A DNA stretch of 64,000 bases. Source: Mogibacterium sp. (lineage in GTDB: Bacteria; Bacillota; Clostridia; Peptostreptococcales; Anaerovoracaceae). The translations under genes were made by a program, and so were the position numbers. The DNA is taken from the NCBI GenBank assembly GCA_017512145.1, contig JAFWHB010000022.1, forward strand, positions 1 to 64,000. Reading direction: 5' to 3'. Numbering within the stretch: position 1 is the first letter of the stretch; every line of letters begins with the position of its first letter. Shown piece by piece: positions 1 to 9,138 of this stretch. The notes below the pieces were generated by a model. The model was not told the origin of the DNA. It made no database searches and was given only the letters and a program-made list of their open reading frames with translations.

Positions 1-102
1 ATTTAGACCCATGATCCTCCTCCTTGTTTTGCTTGCAGTTGGCAGACCGCATCGCAATTCTAAGGCTTGGAGGATTTCTGGTCAAACGCATAGCGTTCAC
101 GG
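1..102 (+). other. Non-coding tail, possible structured RNA
   Basis: No supported open reading frame is seen here. The stretch runs straight into a strong plus-strand terminator, so it is most likely the 3' end of a transcript that begins before the window. Its composition, with no codon pattern, would suit a small structured RNA such as 6S RNA, but I cannot confirm the class from the fragment. Confidence 0.25.
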
Positions 103-127
103 AACCCCGCGTCTAACGCGGGGTTTT
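103..127 (+). terminator. Rho-independent terminator
   Basis: A perfect 7-bp stem (CCCCGCG / CGCGGGG) with a 5-base loop is followed by TTTT. It ends whatever is transcribed rightward from before the window. An A-run on the other side means it could also act weakly on the minus strand. Confidence 0.75.
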
Positions 128-135
128 CTGATAAC

Positions 136-168
136 AAAAAGACACGCACCCAAGTAGGTGCGTGTCTT
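136..168 (-). terminator. Terminator of the opp operon
   Basis: A 12-bp perfect stem (139-150 with 157-168, arm AAGACACGCACC) has a 6-base loop and is followed on the minus strand by a run of T. It lies about 60 bases after the oppA stop codon and closes that operon. Confidence 0.85.
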
Positions 169-229
169 CTCTGTATGCAGGATAGTTCAATTCTTAGGGT
201 CTGTTTATATGCTGTAGATCAAGCCTGAA

Positions 230-1855
230 TTACTCAGTGATGTCAGCATACATGAAGTACCAGTAACCATAAGGTGAATGCCACATACCATCGATCTTGC
301 TGCTCTGCAGCCAGAAGTCATTGTAGTATGCAACTGGTACGCATCCGGCATCCTCCATGAGGATATCCTCTGCCTTATGAAGAGCAGCGGATCTCTCATT
401 AAGGTCTGTAGTGGATCTAGCGATATCCATCTGAGCATCATACTCTGGGTTGTTGTACTTACCATCGTTGTTACCGTTGGAGCTGTACAGCAGGTCGAGC
501 ATGTTGGATGGGTCATCGTAGTCGCCTACCCAGCCGTTACGTGCTGTCTCATATTCACCATTACGTCTCATCGGTGTGAAGCTAGCCCACTCTACGATGT
601 CGACCTTGAGGTCGATTCCGAGCTCGCCCCATGCCTGCTGCAGGTACTCTGCAACAGCCTTGTGATAACCGGAGTCGTTAGTTGAGTATGTGATCTGTGG
701 GAAGCCCTGGCCATCTGGATATCCAGCCTCAGCGAGGAGCTTCTTAGCCTCTGCAAGGTTAGCCTCGAAGTTGTCATTATCGATGTATGGCTTGCCGCCG
801 TTTGAGTTATCCATGAACTCAGATCCATCAGTGTCCTTCCAGCCAGGTCCCATGAAGTTACCAGCAGCTGTGTAAGTTCCCTGCATGATGGTTCCTGCTA
901 CATAGTTACGGTCGATTGCAAGTGAAAGAGCCTTACGGACCTTAGCATCCTTGAATACGTCCATGTTGCAGTTGAGGTTGAGGTAGTAAGTTCCGATGAT
1001 AGGATCTACCTTGAACTCATCATTGCCCTCAAGGCTTGGGATCTCTTCTGTAGGAACGTCCTTGATGAACATAACTTCACCATTCTGGTATGCACTGTAA
1101 GCAGCGTTCGAATCCTCGATCAGCATGAACTTGATGGAGTCGAGCTTGATTGCATCAGCATTCCAGTAGTTAGGGTTCTTGGTAACTGTGATGTGTGAAC
1201 CCTGCTCCCACTCGGTCATGTAGAATGGACCATTGGAGATGTAGGATTCAGGAGCTGTAGCCCATGCATCACCATTCTCATCGATTGTAGCCTGCTGTAC
1301 CGGCATCATTGTAGCGAATGCTGCAAGGCTTCCGAAGAATGTGCAAGGAGCTGAAAGCTTAACTACGAATGTCTTGTCATCAGGAGCGCTGACTTCAAGA
1401 GCATCGATGTTGCCGCCTATAGCTTCTTCATAACCTGCGATAGGGCTGCAAACTGTCTCTGCATAAGGAGCAGCAACTACAGGGTCGCAGATTCTCTTCC
1501 AGCTGTAAACGAAATCATTTGCAGTCAGATCAGAACCGTCTGACCACTTAAGTCCATCTCTAAGATGGAATGTCCATGTAAGACCATCATCAGATGTCTC
1601 CCATGACTCAGCCTGTCCAGGTGCAAGCTGACCATCCTTGTCAACGACCAGAAGTCCCTCAAAGAGGTGCAGAATGGTGTTAGCACCATCAACAGCACTG
1701 TTGAGAGCAGGATCGAGAGTCTCAGGGTTAGGGCCAACCTGTACTACCAGCTGCTTTTCAGCTGCTGCGCTGTCTCCACCGCCGCCGGAACATCCAGCCA
1801 GTGGAACAACGATCATAGCCATAGCAACAAGAAGGACGAGTATTCTTTTCTTCAT
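230..1855 (-). CDS. oppA: Oligopeptide ABC transporter, substrate-binding lipoprotein
   Basis: Family 5 extracellular solute-binding protein (SBP_bac_5), about 541 residues, the usual size for OppA. It would capture short peptides outside the membrane and hand them to OppBC. The N-terminus is a lipoprotein signal: basic MKKR, a hydrophobic stretch, then lipobox LAGC with the acylated Cys at residue 22. An upstream TTG at 1861 is in frame, but GGAGG at 1865-1869 sits only 3 bases from it and 9 bases from the ATG at 1855, so the ATG is chosen. It is the last gene of oppBCDF-A, about 100 bases after oppF and followed by a strong terminator. Specificity (peptide versus another solute) cannot be read from sequence. 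Confidence 0.93.
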   Translation of the reverse strand: MKKRILVLLVAMAMIVVPLAGCSGGGGDSAAAEKQLVVQVGPNPETLDPALNSAVDGANTILHLFEGLLVVDKDGQLAPGQAESWETSDDGLTWTFHLRDGLKWSDGSDLTANDFVYSWKRICDPVVAAPYAETVCSPIAGYEEAIGGNIDALEVSAPDDKTFVVKLSAPCTFFGSLAAFATMMPVQQATIDENGDAWATAPESYISNGPFYMTEWEQGSHITVTKNPNYWNADAIKLDSIKFMLIEDSNAAYSAYQNGEVMFIKDVPTEEIPSLEGNDEFKVDPIIGTYYLNLNCNMDVFKDAKVRKALSLAIDRNYVAGTIMQGTYTAAGNFMGPGWKDTDGSEFMDNSNGGKPYIDNDNFEANLAEAKKLLAEAGYPDGQGFPQITYSTNDSGYHKAVAEYLQQAWGELGIDLKVDIVEWASFTPMRRNGEYETARNGWVGDYDDPSNMLDLLYSSNGNNDGKYNNPEYDAQMDIARSTTDLNERSAALHKAEDILMEDAGCVPVAYYNDFWLQSSKIDGMWHSPYGYWYFMYADITE

Positions 1856-1911
1856 TTTCAATTTCCTCCAAATCTAAGACTACCACTAAACCAAAATTGA
1901 ACTATCTATCG

Positions 1912-1932
1912 GCAATATGCTAAGCATAATGC
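1912..1932 (-). other. Near-palindrome between oppF and oppA
   Basis: GCAATATGC and GCATAATGC form a 9-base stem with one mismatch and a 3-base loop, without a T-run. Placed between ATPase and binding-protein genes, it could protect the oppA end of the transcript or act as an operator; the role is inferred only from position. Confidence 0.35.
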
Positions 1933-1958
1933 TTACCTGGGAAATAATTATCCACTGA

Positions 1959-2954
1959 TTATTGTACCTTATCAAGGTGGTGGCAGGCAACATAGTGTCC
2001 ACTTGTTACTTCCTTGAATTCAGGTACTTCCGCTGCGCATCTTTCGTCTGCGTATGGACATCTTGTGCGGAATCGGCATCCGCTAGGCGGATTCAGCGGG
2101 CTAGGTACGTCTCCCTCGAGAATGATTCTCTTGCTCTTCCTTGCCTCTCTAGGGTCAGCAATAGGAATAGCTGATACGAGGCTCCTTGTATAAGGATGCA
2201 GACTGTGCATTGTCAGCTCATAGCTGTCAGCAAGCTCTACCATTCTTCCGAGATACATTACTACGATCCTGTTGGAAATATGCTTTACAACAGAAAGGTC
2301 ATGTGCAATGAACAGATATGTAAGTCCCATCTGAGCCTGCAGGTCCTCGAACATGTTGATTACCTGAGCCTGAATGGATACGTCAAGAGCTGAGATCGGC
2401 TCATCGCAGACGATGAATTCAGGGTCTACCGCAAGAGCTCTCGCAATACCGACACGCTGTCTCTGGCCGCCTGAGAACTCGTGAGGATAGCGGTTAGCAT
2501 GCTCTGAGTTCAGTCCTACCTTCTCGAGAAGGCCGATGATCTTGTCATATCTTTCTTTCTTGTTTGCGCAGAGATTGTGGATGTCGATAGGCTCTCCGAC
2601 GATATCTCCTACTGTCATTCTCGGGTCCAGACTCGCATATGGATCCTGGAATACGATCTGCATCTTCTTACGGTAAGGGAGCATATTGACTGCTATCTTA
2701 TTTGCCTTGTCAAAGAGCACATCTCCGTCGTATATGATCTTGCCGTCTGTAGGCTCATGGAGTCTGAGAAGAGTTCTTCCGGCTGTAGTCTTGCCGCAGC
2801 CTGATTCTCCTACCATTCCCAGAGTCTCACCCTTCCTGATGCCGAATGTCAGGTCATCAAGAGCCTGTACGACCTTCCTGTTCTTGCCGAAGCCTCCGCC
2901 TCTGACCGGGAAATGCTTCTGCAGATGTTCAACTTCTACCAGATAATCACTCAT
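1959..2954 (-). CDS. oppF: Oligopeptide ABC transporter ATP-binding protein OppF
   Basis: ABC ATPase of 331 residues that drives peptide import with OppD. Walker A is GESGCGKT at residues 49-56, the signature is SGGQRQRVGIARAL, and Walker B is FIVCDEPISALD. The C-terminal oligopeptide/dipeptide transporter extension (GCRFRTRCPYADERC) is present, which is typical of OppD/OppF and absent from most other importers. The start overlaps the end of oppD by 8 bases, which implies translational coupling. OppF rather than OppD is assigned by order and by closer similarity to the second ATPase of such operons. Confidence 0.93.
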   Translation of the reverse strand: MSDYLVEVEHLQKHFPVRGGGFGKNRKVVQALDDLTFGIRKGETLGMVGESGCGKTTAGRTLLRLHEPTDGKIIYDGDVLFDKANKIAVNMLPYRKKMQIVFQDPYASLDPRMTVGDIVGEPIDIHNLCANKKERYDKIIGLLEKVGLNSEHANRYPHEFSGGQRQRVGIARALAVDPEFIVCDEPISALDVSIQAQVINMFEDLQAQMGLTYLFIAHDLSVVKHISNRIVVMYLGRMVELADSYELTMHSLHPYTRSLVSAIPIADPREARKSKRIILEGDVPSPLNPPSGCRFRTRCPYADERCAAEVPEFKEVTSGHYVACHHLDKVQ

Positions 2955-3984
2955 CCGCGGCCTCCTTTCCCGTCATGCTGCCGGCTTCAAATTCTGCTTT
3001 CTGATTGAGCCAGCACTGAGTATAGTGTACATCGCTGAAATATGTTACAGGCGGCATCTCTCTGAGACAGATCTTCATGCAGCTGTCGCATCTTGGTGCG
3101 AAAGGACATCCTGCAGGAGGATTGAGCATGTCTACAGGTGTACCCTCGATAGGAACAAGTCTCTCATGATCCTTGGCATCGAGTCTTGGGATACTCTTGA
3201 TGAGGCCCTTAGTATACTCATGTCTTGGATTGTAGAAGATATCATCTGTAGTTCCGTATTCGACGATCCTGCCGGCATACATTACTGCGATTTTCTCACA
3301 CATGCTCGCTACGATACCAAGGTCATGTGTGATCATGATGATAGCCATTCCGAGCTTGTCACGAAGCTCCATCATTAGCTCGAGGATCTGTGCCTGAATG
3401 GTTACGTCAAGAGCTGTTGTAGGCTCGTCAGCGATGAGGAGCTTTGGCTCACATGCGAGTGCGATAGCGATCATCACACGCTGACGCATACCGCCGGAAA
3501 GCTCGTGCGGATACTGCTTGAGACGCTTTTCAGGTTCATTGATACCTACAAGTGTCAGGAGCTCCTTGGCACGCTCTCTTGCCTCAGCCTTGTTCTTGTT
3601 AGTGTGGAGTCTGATAACTTCTTCGATCTGATTACCTACTGTGTAAACAGGGTTCAGAGAAGTCATCGGGTCCTGGAATATGATTGAGACCTCATTACCG
3701 CGGATCTGGCGGAATTCTGCCTCTGTCATGTCGTTGATATGATGACCGTTGAACTCGATGGTTCCTCCGATCAGTCTTCCCGGATAAGCTGTAAGTCCCA
3801 TCAGGCTGTATGCAGTAACAGACTTACCTGAACCTGACTCACCTACAATACCGAGAACTTCACCTTCCTTCATCTTAAAGGATACGTCGTTAAGCGCCTT
3901 GACCTCTCCTGCCGGAGTAAAGAATGAAAGACGCTCATGTTCGATGTCAACGAGATATTTGTTATCTCTGGTCTCTTCTGCCAT
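2947..3984 (-). CDS. oppD: Oligopeptide ABC transporter ATP-binding protein OppD
   Basis: ABC ATPase of 345 residues, partner of OppF on the inner face of the membrane. Walker A is GESGSGKS at residues 49-56, signature LSGGMRQRVMIAIALA, Walker B LLIADEPTTALD, and a C-terminal cysteine-bearing oligopeptide extension (GCPFAPRCDSC). It follows oppC by 13 bases and overlaps oppF. Start ATG is preceded by AAAGGAGG. Confident family call. Confidence 0.93.
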   Translation of the reverse strand: MAEETRDNKYLVDIEHERLSFFTPAGEVKALNDVSFKMKEGEVLGIVGESGSGKSVTAYSLMGLTAYPGRLIGGTIEFNGHHINDMTEAEFRQIRGNEVSIIFQDPMTSLNPVYTVGNQIEEVIRLHTNKNKAEARERAKELLTLVGINEPEKRLKQYPHELSGGMRQRVMIAIALACEPKLLIADEPTTALDVTIQAQILELMMELRDKLGMAIIMITHDLGIVASMCEKIAVMYAGRIVEYGTTDDIFYNPRHEYTKGLIKSIPRLDAKDHERLVPIEGTPVDMLNPPAGCPFAPRCDSCMKICLREMPPVTYFSDVHYTQCWLNQKAEFEAGSMTGKEAADE

Positions 3985-3997
3985 GGCTTCCTCCTTT

Positions 3998-5047
3998 CTA
4001 GTTCTTCAGCTTAGGGTCGAAGGCATCTCTGAGTCCATCGCCGAGCAGGTTGAAGCTCAGGATGATCAGCGAGATAACGATCGATGGAATGAACAGCAAA
4101 TGAGGATATGTGTTGATACCATTAATAGCCTCACTTGCAAGGCTGCCGAGTGATGGCATCGGAACAGCAACTCCGAGTCCGAGGAAGGACAGGAAGCTCT
4201 CTGTGAAGATCGATGAAGGGATCTGCAGAGTAGTGATTACGATAAGTGTTCCGATACAGTTTGTCAGCAGGTGTTTACGGATTATACGGCCGCCGGATGC
4301 TCCGAGAGCTCTTGCAGCTGTTACATACTCACTCTCCTTGAGCTGGAGGATCTGGCTTCTTACCATTCTTGCCATACCTACCCAGTACAGAAGAGCGAAT
4401 ACTACGAAAATACTTACGAGGTTCTCACCAAGTACTGACAGCCAGTGGAATCCCTTCATGCTCGCAAGAGCCCTGAGAGGCTCCTTGAGCGCAAATGACA
4501 GAAGTACGATCAGCAGGATGTCCGGAATAGTATAGATGATATCTACTATACGCATCATTTCAAGATCGACCCAGCCACCTGCAAAGGCAGCGATAGATCC
4601 ATAGATGGAACCGATGATGAGGATGATTACAGCTGCTACCATACCTACAAGGAGTGAGATCCTGCTGCCCATCATTACACGGATAGCATAGTCACGGCCC
4701 ATCTTGTCAGTTCCGAAGATATGCGGGAAGAGCTTCTCTCCTGCTTCGATCCTGGCCTGCTCGCCTGCAGAGAATTCGAACGGCTTGAGGTTGTTAGCTC
4801 CCTGGATCTGCTGACTGTAAGTGTATGGATAGAACGAAGGCACGATGAATGCGAAGATCATGATGATCAGGATCACGATAAGGCATGTCATAGCGACCTT
4901 GTTCTTGCGGAGTCTTCTGAGACCATCGCGCCAGAAGCCTACGCTCTCTCTCATAACTACAAGGCTTTCCTTCTCTTCATTGGTTGCAGGAAGGAAGTCT
5001 TCCGGATTGAGCTTCATCTGAAGGCTCAGTGGATTCTTCTTAGTCAT
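3998..5047 (-). CDS. oppC: Oligopeptide ABC transporter permease OppC
   Basis: Inner-membrane permease of about 349 residues with an N-terminal extension before the first helix, several hydrophobic segments, and the EAA-loop region (EYVTAARALGASGGRIIRKH) that docks on the ATPases. An in-frame GTG at 5056 overlaps the ribosome site; GGAGG at 5056-5060 is 8 bases from the ATG at 5047, so the shorter start is chosen. Only 14 bases separate it from oppB. Confidence 0.92.
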   Translation of the reverse strand: MTKKNPLSLQMKLNPEDFLPATNEEKESLVVMRESVGFWRDGLRRLRKNKVAMTCLIVILIIMIFAFIVPSFYPYTYSQQIQGANNLKPFEFSAGEQARIEAGEKLFPHIFGTDKMGRDYAIRVMMGSRISLLVGMVAAVIILIIGSIYGSIAAFAGGWVDLEMMRIVDIIYTIPDILLIVLLSFALKEPLRALASMKGFHWLSVLGENLVSIFVVFALLYWVGMARMVRSQILQLKESEYVTAARALGASGGRIIRKHLLTNCIGTLIVITTLQIPSSIFTESFLSFLGLGVAVPMPSLGSLASEAINGINTYPHLLFIPSIVISLIILSFNLLGDGLRDAFDPKLKN

Positions 5048-5061
5048 ATCATCCACCTCCC

Positions 5062-5979
5062 CTACTTAAGCTTGATCCTAGGGTCAACGATCGTATATAC
5101 GATGTCGACGATCAGGAGCATGATGACCATGAATGTCGCAAGGAAGATCGTTGTTCCCATTATCATAGTGTAGTCACGTCCGTTGATGGCCTTGATAAAC
5201 TCTCCGCCGAGTCCCGGGATAGTGAAAATCTTCTCTACGATAAAGCTTCCGACCAGTGTGTATGCGATCATTGGTCCGAGATAAGTGATAACCGGCAGAA
5301 TAGCATTACGGAGAGCATGCTTGAACAGGGAAATCTTCTGAGAGAGTCCCTTAGCTCTGGCTGTTCTCATGTAGTCCTGTCCGAGTACATCAAGCATAGA
5401 GGATCTCATGAGTCTCATGATGTATGATGTAGGATAAGCTGCGAGTGCGAATACCGGCATTATATAATGCTTCCACGAGTTAAGTCCGAGCGTCGGAAGC
5501 AGTCCGAGCTTAACGCCGAAGAAGTACATAAGTACTGTACATATTACAAAGCTCGGCACGGCAATTCCGAGAGTTGCCAGAACGCTCAGGGTACTATCCA
5601 CAGCTGTGCCTCGTTTGAATGCGGCAAATACGCCGAGCGGCACACCGAGAAGAAGCGATACAAGAACAGCAACTCCGCCGACCTTAGCGGACACAGGGAA
5701 CTTTGCACTGATGATGCTCATGACTGTACGGCCTCTCTGCTTGAGACTGAGACCAAAGTCCCCATGACATGCGTCTTTGATATATGTTACATAACGTTCA
5801 CCGAATGGTTTGTCCAGCCCGTATTTAGCTTCGAGCGCTGCAGTAGCAGCAGGGCTGATAGCCTTTTCTGAAAGGAACGGTCCTCCAGGAACCATGTTCA
5901 TCAGACAGAAGGTAATGGTAGCGACTGCCCAGATTGTGACAACAGCAAGCACTACACGTTTTAATAGATACCTTGCCAC
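5062..5979 (-). CDS. oppB: Oligopeptide ABC transporter permease OppB
   Basis: Permease of 305 residues with a first transmembrane helix at residues 9-29, a periplasmic-side domain, then five more helices and the EAA loop (DYMRTARAKGLSQKISLFKH). First gene of the operon. The start is GTG behind AAGGAGGGAAA. Pairs with OppC to form the channel. Confidence 0.92.
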   Translation of the reverse strand: MARYLLKRVVLAVVTIWAVATITFCLMNMVPGGPFLSEKAISPAATAALEAKYGLDKPFGERYVTYIKDACHGDFGLSLKQRGRTVMSIISAKFPVSAKVGGVAVLVSLLLGVPLGVFAAFKRGTAVDSTLSVLATLGIAVPSFVICTVLMYFFGVKLGLLPTLGLNSWKHYIMPVFALAAYPTSYIMRLMRSSMLDVLGQDYMRTARAKGLSQKISLFKHALRNAILPVITYLGPMIAYTLVGSFIVEKIFTIPGLGGEFIKAINGRDYTMIMGTTIFLATFMVIMLLIVDIVYTIVDPRIKLK

Positions 5980-6041
5980 TTTCCCTCCTTAAAATAAAAA
6001 AAACTCCAATAACTTCTAATAATTAGAGACAACTCAAACGA

Positions 6042-6057
6042 CCTGTTATATCACAGG
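6042..6057. other. Palindrome upstream of opp operon
   Basis: CCTGTTATATCACAGG is a short inverted repeat (arms CCTGT and ACAGG) about 60 bases ahead of oppB in an otherwise gene-free stretch (5980-6149). It is a plausible operator or leader hairpin. No clean promoter with standard spacing was seen next to it. Confidence 0.3.
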
Positions 6058-6149
6058 CCGCTCTTCCCATCTCAAGTCTACCGCTTATTGTACAATGGAT
6101 GCATGCTATTTGTCATCCCTAAATAAAGATTTGTTATCTTTTTGGTTAA

Positions 6150-6194
6150 TAAAACAAAGAGCCGCATTGTGCAGTATTCACAAATTGGCTCTTT
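6150..6194 (-). terminator. Terminator after the thioesterase gene
   Basis: The arms AAAGAGCC and GGCTCTTT bracket a loop of about 23 bases and are followed on the minus strand by TTTTATT. It starts just after the stop codon of the thioesterase gene and closes the ligase-ACP-thioesterase operon. Confidence 0.65.
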
Positions 6195-6197
6195 CAC

Positions 6198-6935
6198 TCA
6201 ATATGTATATCTGATCCTGAAGCTGGTCTTATCTTTACTTCCTTCGAAGAATACCGAGTCTCCTGATCTGTATTCATTTATAGTTATCTCAGTGCCGGCC
6301 TTGAGTTCACTGACATAGTTGGCGAGTATGCTGCAAGGCTTGCTGATCTGCCCGCTGCCTGATCCTGAGGCTTCCTCCCAGAGCATGTCATCGACAAGAT
6401 CAAAGTATCTTGTGTTGTTCATATGCCCATTGATATCGACCTGACTGAAGCCCACTCTCAGCCTCTTCACATCTGAAGGCTCTGCATTCTTAGGAACAAC
6501 TACTGCCTGGATGTATATTTCTTCGCTGCCGGGACGGGCAGGAATTGATATATCATAGTCCTCCGGCATTATCATCTCTCTGGACTTCTCATCTATCAGA
6601 GTCCAGAAAGCGTATCCTCGGATAATGCATCTTCCTTCTTTCCAGATCTCATAGAATCTCGGGAAGAACATCTGGATCATCTCGCCCTGCCAGCTCCGTA
6701 TGATTATCTCATCGTCATAGCGTGGCATTTCTTCTATATCAGCTGACTGCCTTGCGATCACCCACAGAAGCCCCCTGTCAAGGGTCTTACGTCTTGTGCA
6801 GCCGAGTTCCTCTGTATGAGCTATCGAAGCTTCCTCCATTATCCTGAAGAGCTCGGATATCCTCAGAGTTCTAGTCATGTCGACCTGCTCGCTCCGTATC
6901 AGTATTCTCTTCTCATATACAAGCCTGTCATCCAT
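6198..6935 (-). CDS. Acyl-ACP thioesterase family protein
   Basis: Predicted double hot-dog acyl-ACP thioesterase of 245 residues (FatA/FatB-like, PF01643 type), which hydrolyses acyl groups from ACP to give free acids. The second hot-dog carries the expected active-site helix VDINGHMNNTRYFDLVDDM, with Asn/His residues in the usual place. Length matches bacterial members. It is the last gene of a three-gene operon with an acyl-activating enzyme and an ACP, and the neighbouring ACP is its obvious substrate carrier. AGGAG lies 8 bases before the ATG. Chain length and acyl type are unknown. Confidence 0.85.
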   Translation of the reverse strand: MDDRLVYEKRILIRSEQVDMTRTLRISELFRIMEEASIAHTEELGCTRRKTLDRGLLWVIARQSADIEEMPRYDDEIIIRSWQGEMIQMFFPRFYEIWKEGRCIIRGYAFWTLIDEKSREMIMPEDYDISIPARPGSEEIYIQAVVVPKNAEPSDVKRLRVGFSQVDINGHMNNTRYFDLVDDMLWEEASGSGSGQISKPCSILANYVSELKAGTEITINEYRSGDSVFFEGSKDKTSFRIRYTY

Positions 6936-6950
6936 GATTATGTCTCCTGT

Positions 6951-7211
6951 TTATTTCTCAGGAAGAAGTTCTTCTATCTTGTCAAGGAGCTCCTTAAGAG
7001 TATTGATGCTTGTCCACTGCTTGCGCGGAATGCGGATATCAAATGTAGATTCGACCTTGGTGATCAGCATTATGAGGCTGAGTGAGTCGATGTTGGTATC
7101 TGTATTGATAACTGAATCCTCTGTAAGCTCTGCATCCTGAAGTTCAGGAATAAAGTCATGGATCAATTTGATTACTCTGGTTCTGATCTCATCTCTTGAA
7201 TAACTCTTCAT
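6951..7211 (-). CDS. Acyl carrier protein
   Basis: Small acidic four-helix carrier of 86 residues. The motif NIDSLSLIML contains the phosphopantetheine-attachment serine at residue 43 (DSL). The fold pattern, length and position between an acyl-activating enzyme and an acyl-ACP thioesterase suggest a dedicated ACP, not the housekeeping fatty-acid-synthesis AcpP, which normally sits with fab genes. Start ATG is preceded by AAGGAGAG. The holo-form needs a phosphopantetheinyl transferase that is not in the window. Confidence 0.88.
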   Translation of the reverse strand: MKSYSRDEIRTRVIKLIHDFIPELQDAELTEDSVINTDTNIDSLSLIMLITKVESTFDIRIPRKQWTSINTLKELLDKIEELLPEK

Positions 7212-7255
7212 TACTTCTCTCCTTAACTAACAATAATCGATTAACTAAACTGGAA

Positions 7256-8581
7256 TTAATTAAACTGTTCCTGCAGCTCGTATCTCTTGAGTTTGGATGT
7301 TGCCGTCCTCGGAAGCTCGTGGTCAGATATGATGACATCATAGATCTGCTGCGATCTCGGGAGATTCTTGTTATACTCTGCAACAGCAAGCTTAAGTGTC
7401 TCCTTGTCTCCGCCCTTTCCTGCAACAAGCACCGCATGGCCATCCTTCATGATTATTCCAAGGTCTGTAAAGCCTGTCGCATTTGCGAGATCTTCCTCAT
7501 ATTCAGGACAGAATACTTTGGTCCCGTCGTGCATCAGAAGAACGTCCTTCTTGCGTCCTACAAGATGAAGCCTTCCCTTCTCATCGAAAAAGCCGATATC
7601 TCCTGTGAAAAACCTGTCGCCCACGAACATCGGAATTGCGCCGATATATCCCTCCATCATGCATGGAGTCGCAACAGTTACCTCCCCGTCAGGTTCAACT
7701 CTTATATCTGCTCCAGGGCAAGGATACAGAGCCTCCGGCTCATCGAGGTCCTGAGTTATTGCTATGCCGCTCGATGTCTCAGTAAGTCCGTACCCAAAGT
7801 ATACATTGACGCCTCTTGATCTGAGGTGTTCGGCTATCTCAGGCTGGCATGGCGCAGCACCGATAAGCACCGTCTTAAGCTCAGGATTCAGCATATCATA
7901 CTTGAGCATTGCACTTACAATTGATGGCACTGCAGATATGATCGTAGGGCCGAAGAAGCGAGCATCATCTATTATATGTCTTACGCCTCTGCCAAGTGCT
8001 ATGGTTGCTCCGTATGCAAGGCCCCAGAGAAGAGCGCAAACAAAGCCGAAGACATGTGAGAGCGGAAGTATCGAGAGAAGCAGATCATGCTCAGAACATG
8101 CAAGCATGCTCTGACCGCTCCAGGCACTGGTGCAAAGTGACTCCGGTGTCAGTCTTACTATCTTGGATCTGCTTGTCGTGCCGGATGTGAAGAAAAGAAG
8201 TTCACCTTCAGTCTTGCGGAGGATGAGCCTTCCCCTTTCATCACGTCTGCCCTCACGGGCGATTCTTGCATCCTCGCAGGCACGTGCAGCCTTATCTGTA
8301 AACTCTTCAGGCATCATCGGATCTGCCATAATAACATCACAGCCTGCAATGACATGAGCAAAAATGCTGGCAACAGATTGGACCGTATGCTCAGCATATA
8401 TGACCTCAACTGTACTGCACTCCGCCCTTACTCTTGCAGCCTCTGCCTCGATCATCTCGGCAAGATCAGGATAAGAGATATTGTGGATATTATCTTCCTC
8501 GTCCGCATATCTGAGAGCAGTATTCTCTCTTGACCTGAAATCCGATACAAGTTCTTCAAATGAAACGAATTGTCTATACAT
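7256..8581 (-). CDS. AMP-binding acyl-activating enzyme (acyl-AMP/ACP ligase-like)
   Basis: ANL-superfamily adenylating enzyme of 441 residues. The P-loop-like A3 motif is FFTSGTTSRSK (residues 130-140), the A5 motif is FGYGLTETSSG, FTGDIGFFDEKGRLHLVGRKKD gives the A7/A8 hinge, and the catalytic lysine region is PRTATSKLKRYEL near the end. It is shorter than typical CoA ligases (500-550), mainly at the N-terminus. With an ACP gene directly downstream it most likely activates a carboxylic acid and loads it on that ACP, as fatty acyl-AMP ligases do. The acid is unknown. First gene of the minus operon and divergent from the flavoenzyme operon. Confidence 0.85.
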   Translation of the reverse strand: MYRQFVSFEELVSDFRSRENTALRYADEEDNIHNISYPDLAEMIEAEAARVRAECSTVEVIYAEHTVQSVASIFAHVIAGCDVIMADPMMPEEFTDKAARACEDARIAREGRRDERGRLILRKTEGELLFFTSGTTSRSKIVRLTPESLCTSAWSGQSMLACSEHDLLLSILPLSHVFGFVCALLWGLAYGATIALGRGVRHIIDDARFFGPTIISAVPSIVSAMLKYDMLNPELKTVLIGAAPCQPEIAEHLRSRGVNVYFGYGLTETSSGIAITQDLDEPEALYPCPGADIRVEPDGEVTVATPCMMEGYIGAIPMFVGDRFFTGDIGFFDEKGRLHLVGRKKDVLLMHDGTKVFCPEYEEDLANATGFTDLGIIMKDGHAVLVAGKGGDKETLKLAVAEYNKNLPRSQQIYDVIISDHELPRTATSKLKRYELQEQFN

Positions 8582-8661
8582 ATTCTTCTTCCAACAGACT
8601 CCTAATGATTGAAATTGAGAATTTTTATTTACCAGTTGTTTGTTAGCATAGCCCTTAGTTA

Positions 8662-8690
8662 TTGCTAAAAATTTAACCCAATTATATAAT
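8662..8690 (+). promoter_or_regulatory. Sigma-A type promoter of the flavoenzyme operon
   Basis: TTGCTA (8662-8667) and TATAAT (8685-8690) are 17 bases apart, a near-consensus vegetative promoter. It leaves a leader of roughly 100 bases before the isomerase start at 8794. Confidence 0.75.
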
Positions 8691-8793
8691 AAATGCTGTA
8701 AGTTCTCTATATGTATTTCTAACTGTTATCAGCTAATACAGTAGGGCTAAATAATTGTATTGTCATTTTTGTATTAAGGAGGCAAATATTCAA

Positions 8794-9138
8794 ATGGACA
8801 AGAAAGACATGAGAATCTGCATCATCGGCGGCGGCCCTGCAGGACTTTCCGCAGGAATGTACCTTGAGCAGAAGGGTTATGAGAACTACACAATTCTTGA
8901 GAGACTCGATCGTGTAGGCGGTAAGTGCTGGTCACCATATTACAATGGCAAGCGCTATGAGATGGGTGCTATCATGGGAGTTCCTTCCTACTACGCTGTA
9001 CACGACGTAGAAGAGTTCTGCGGAATCACTCACGATGGTCCTAAGCTCAACCGTAATTACAAAGATAAGAACGGCAAGATCATAGAGCCGTTTGAGCCTA
9101 AGAAGAACATTCTCAAGATTCCTAGACTTCTCAAATGA
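8794..9138 (+). CDS. Polyenoic fatty acid isomerase homologue, N-terminal part
   Basis: FAD-binding N-terminus of a flavin amine-oxidase-fold protein: the Rossmann motif GGGPAGLSAGMYLEQKGY, ILERLDRVGGKC and RYEMGAIMGVPSY. From memory these blocks closely match the Cutibacterium (Propionibacterium) acnes polyenoic fatty acid isomerase PAI, which turns linoleic acid into trans-10,cis-12 conjugated linoleic acid. The frame stops at TGA 9136-9138, and the next frame continues the same protein from ATG 9135. AAGGAGG at 8776-8782 fits the ATG at 8794, so upstream TTG 8755 is rejected. On its own this 114-residue piece lacks the substrate domain. Confidence 0.8.
   Translation: MDKKDMRICIIGGGPAGLSAGMYLEQKGYENYTILERLDRVGGKCWSPYYNGKRYEMGAIMGVPSYYAVHDVEEFCGITHDGPKLNRNYKDKNGKIIEPFEPKKNILKIPRLLK

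Noticed and set aside
8755..8793. Upstream TTG start for the isomerase
   Set aside because: The ribosome site AAGGAGG lies inside this extension and fits the ATG at 8794.
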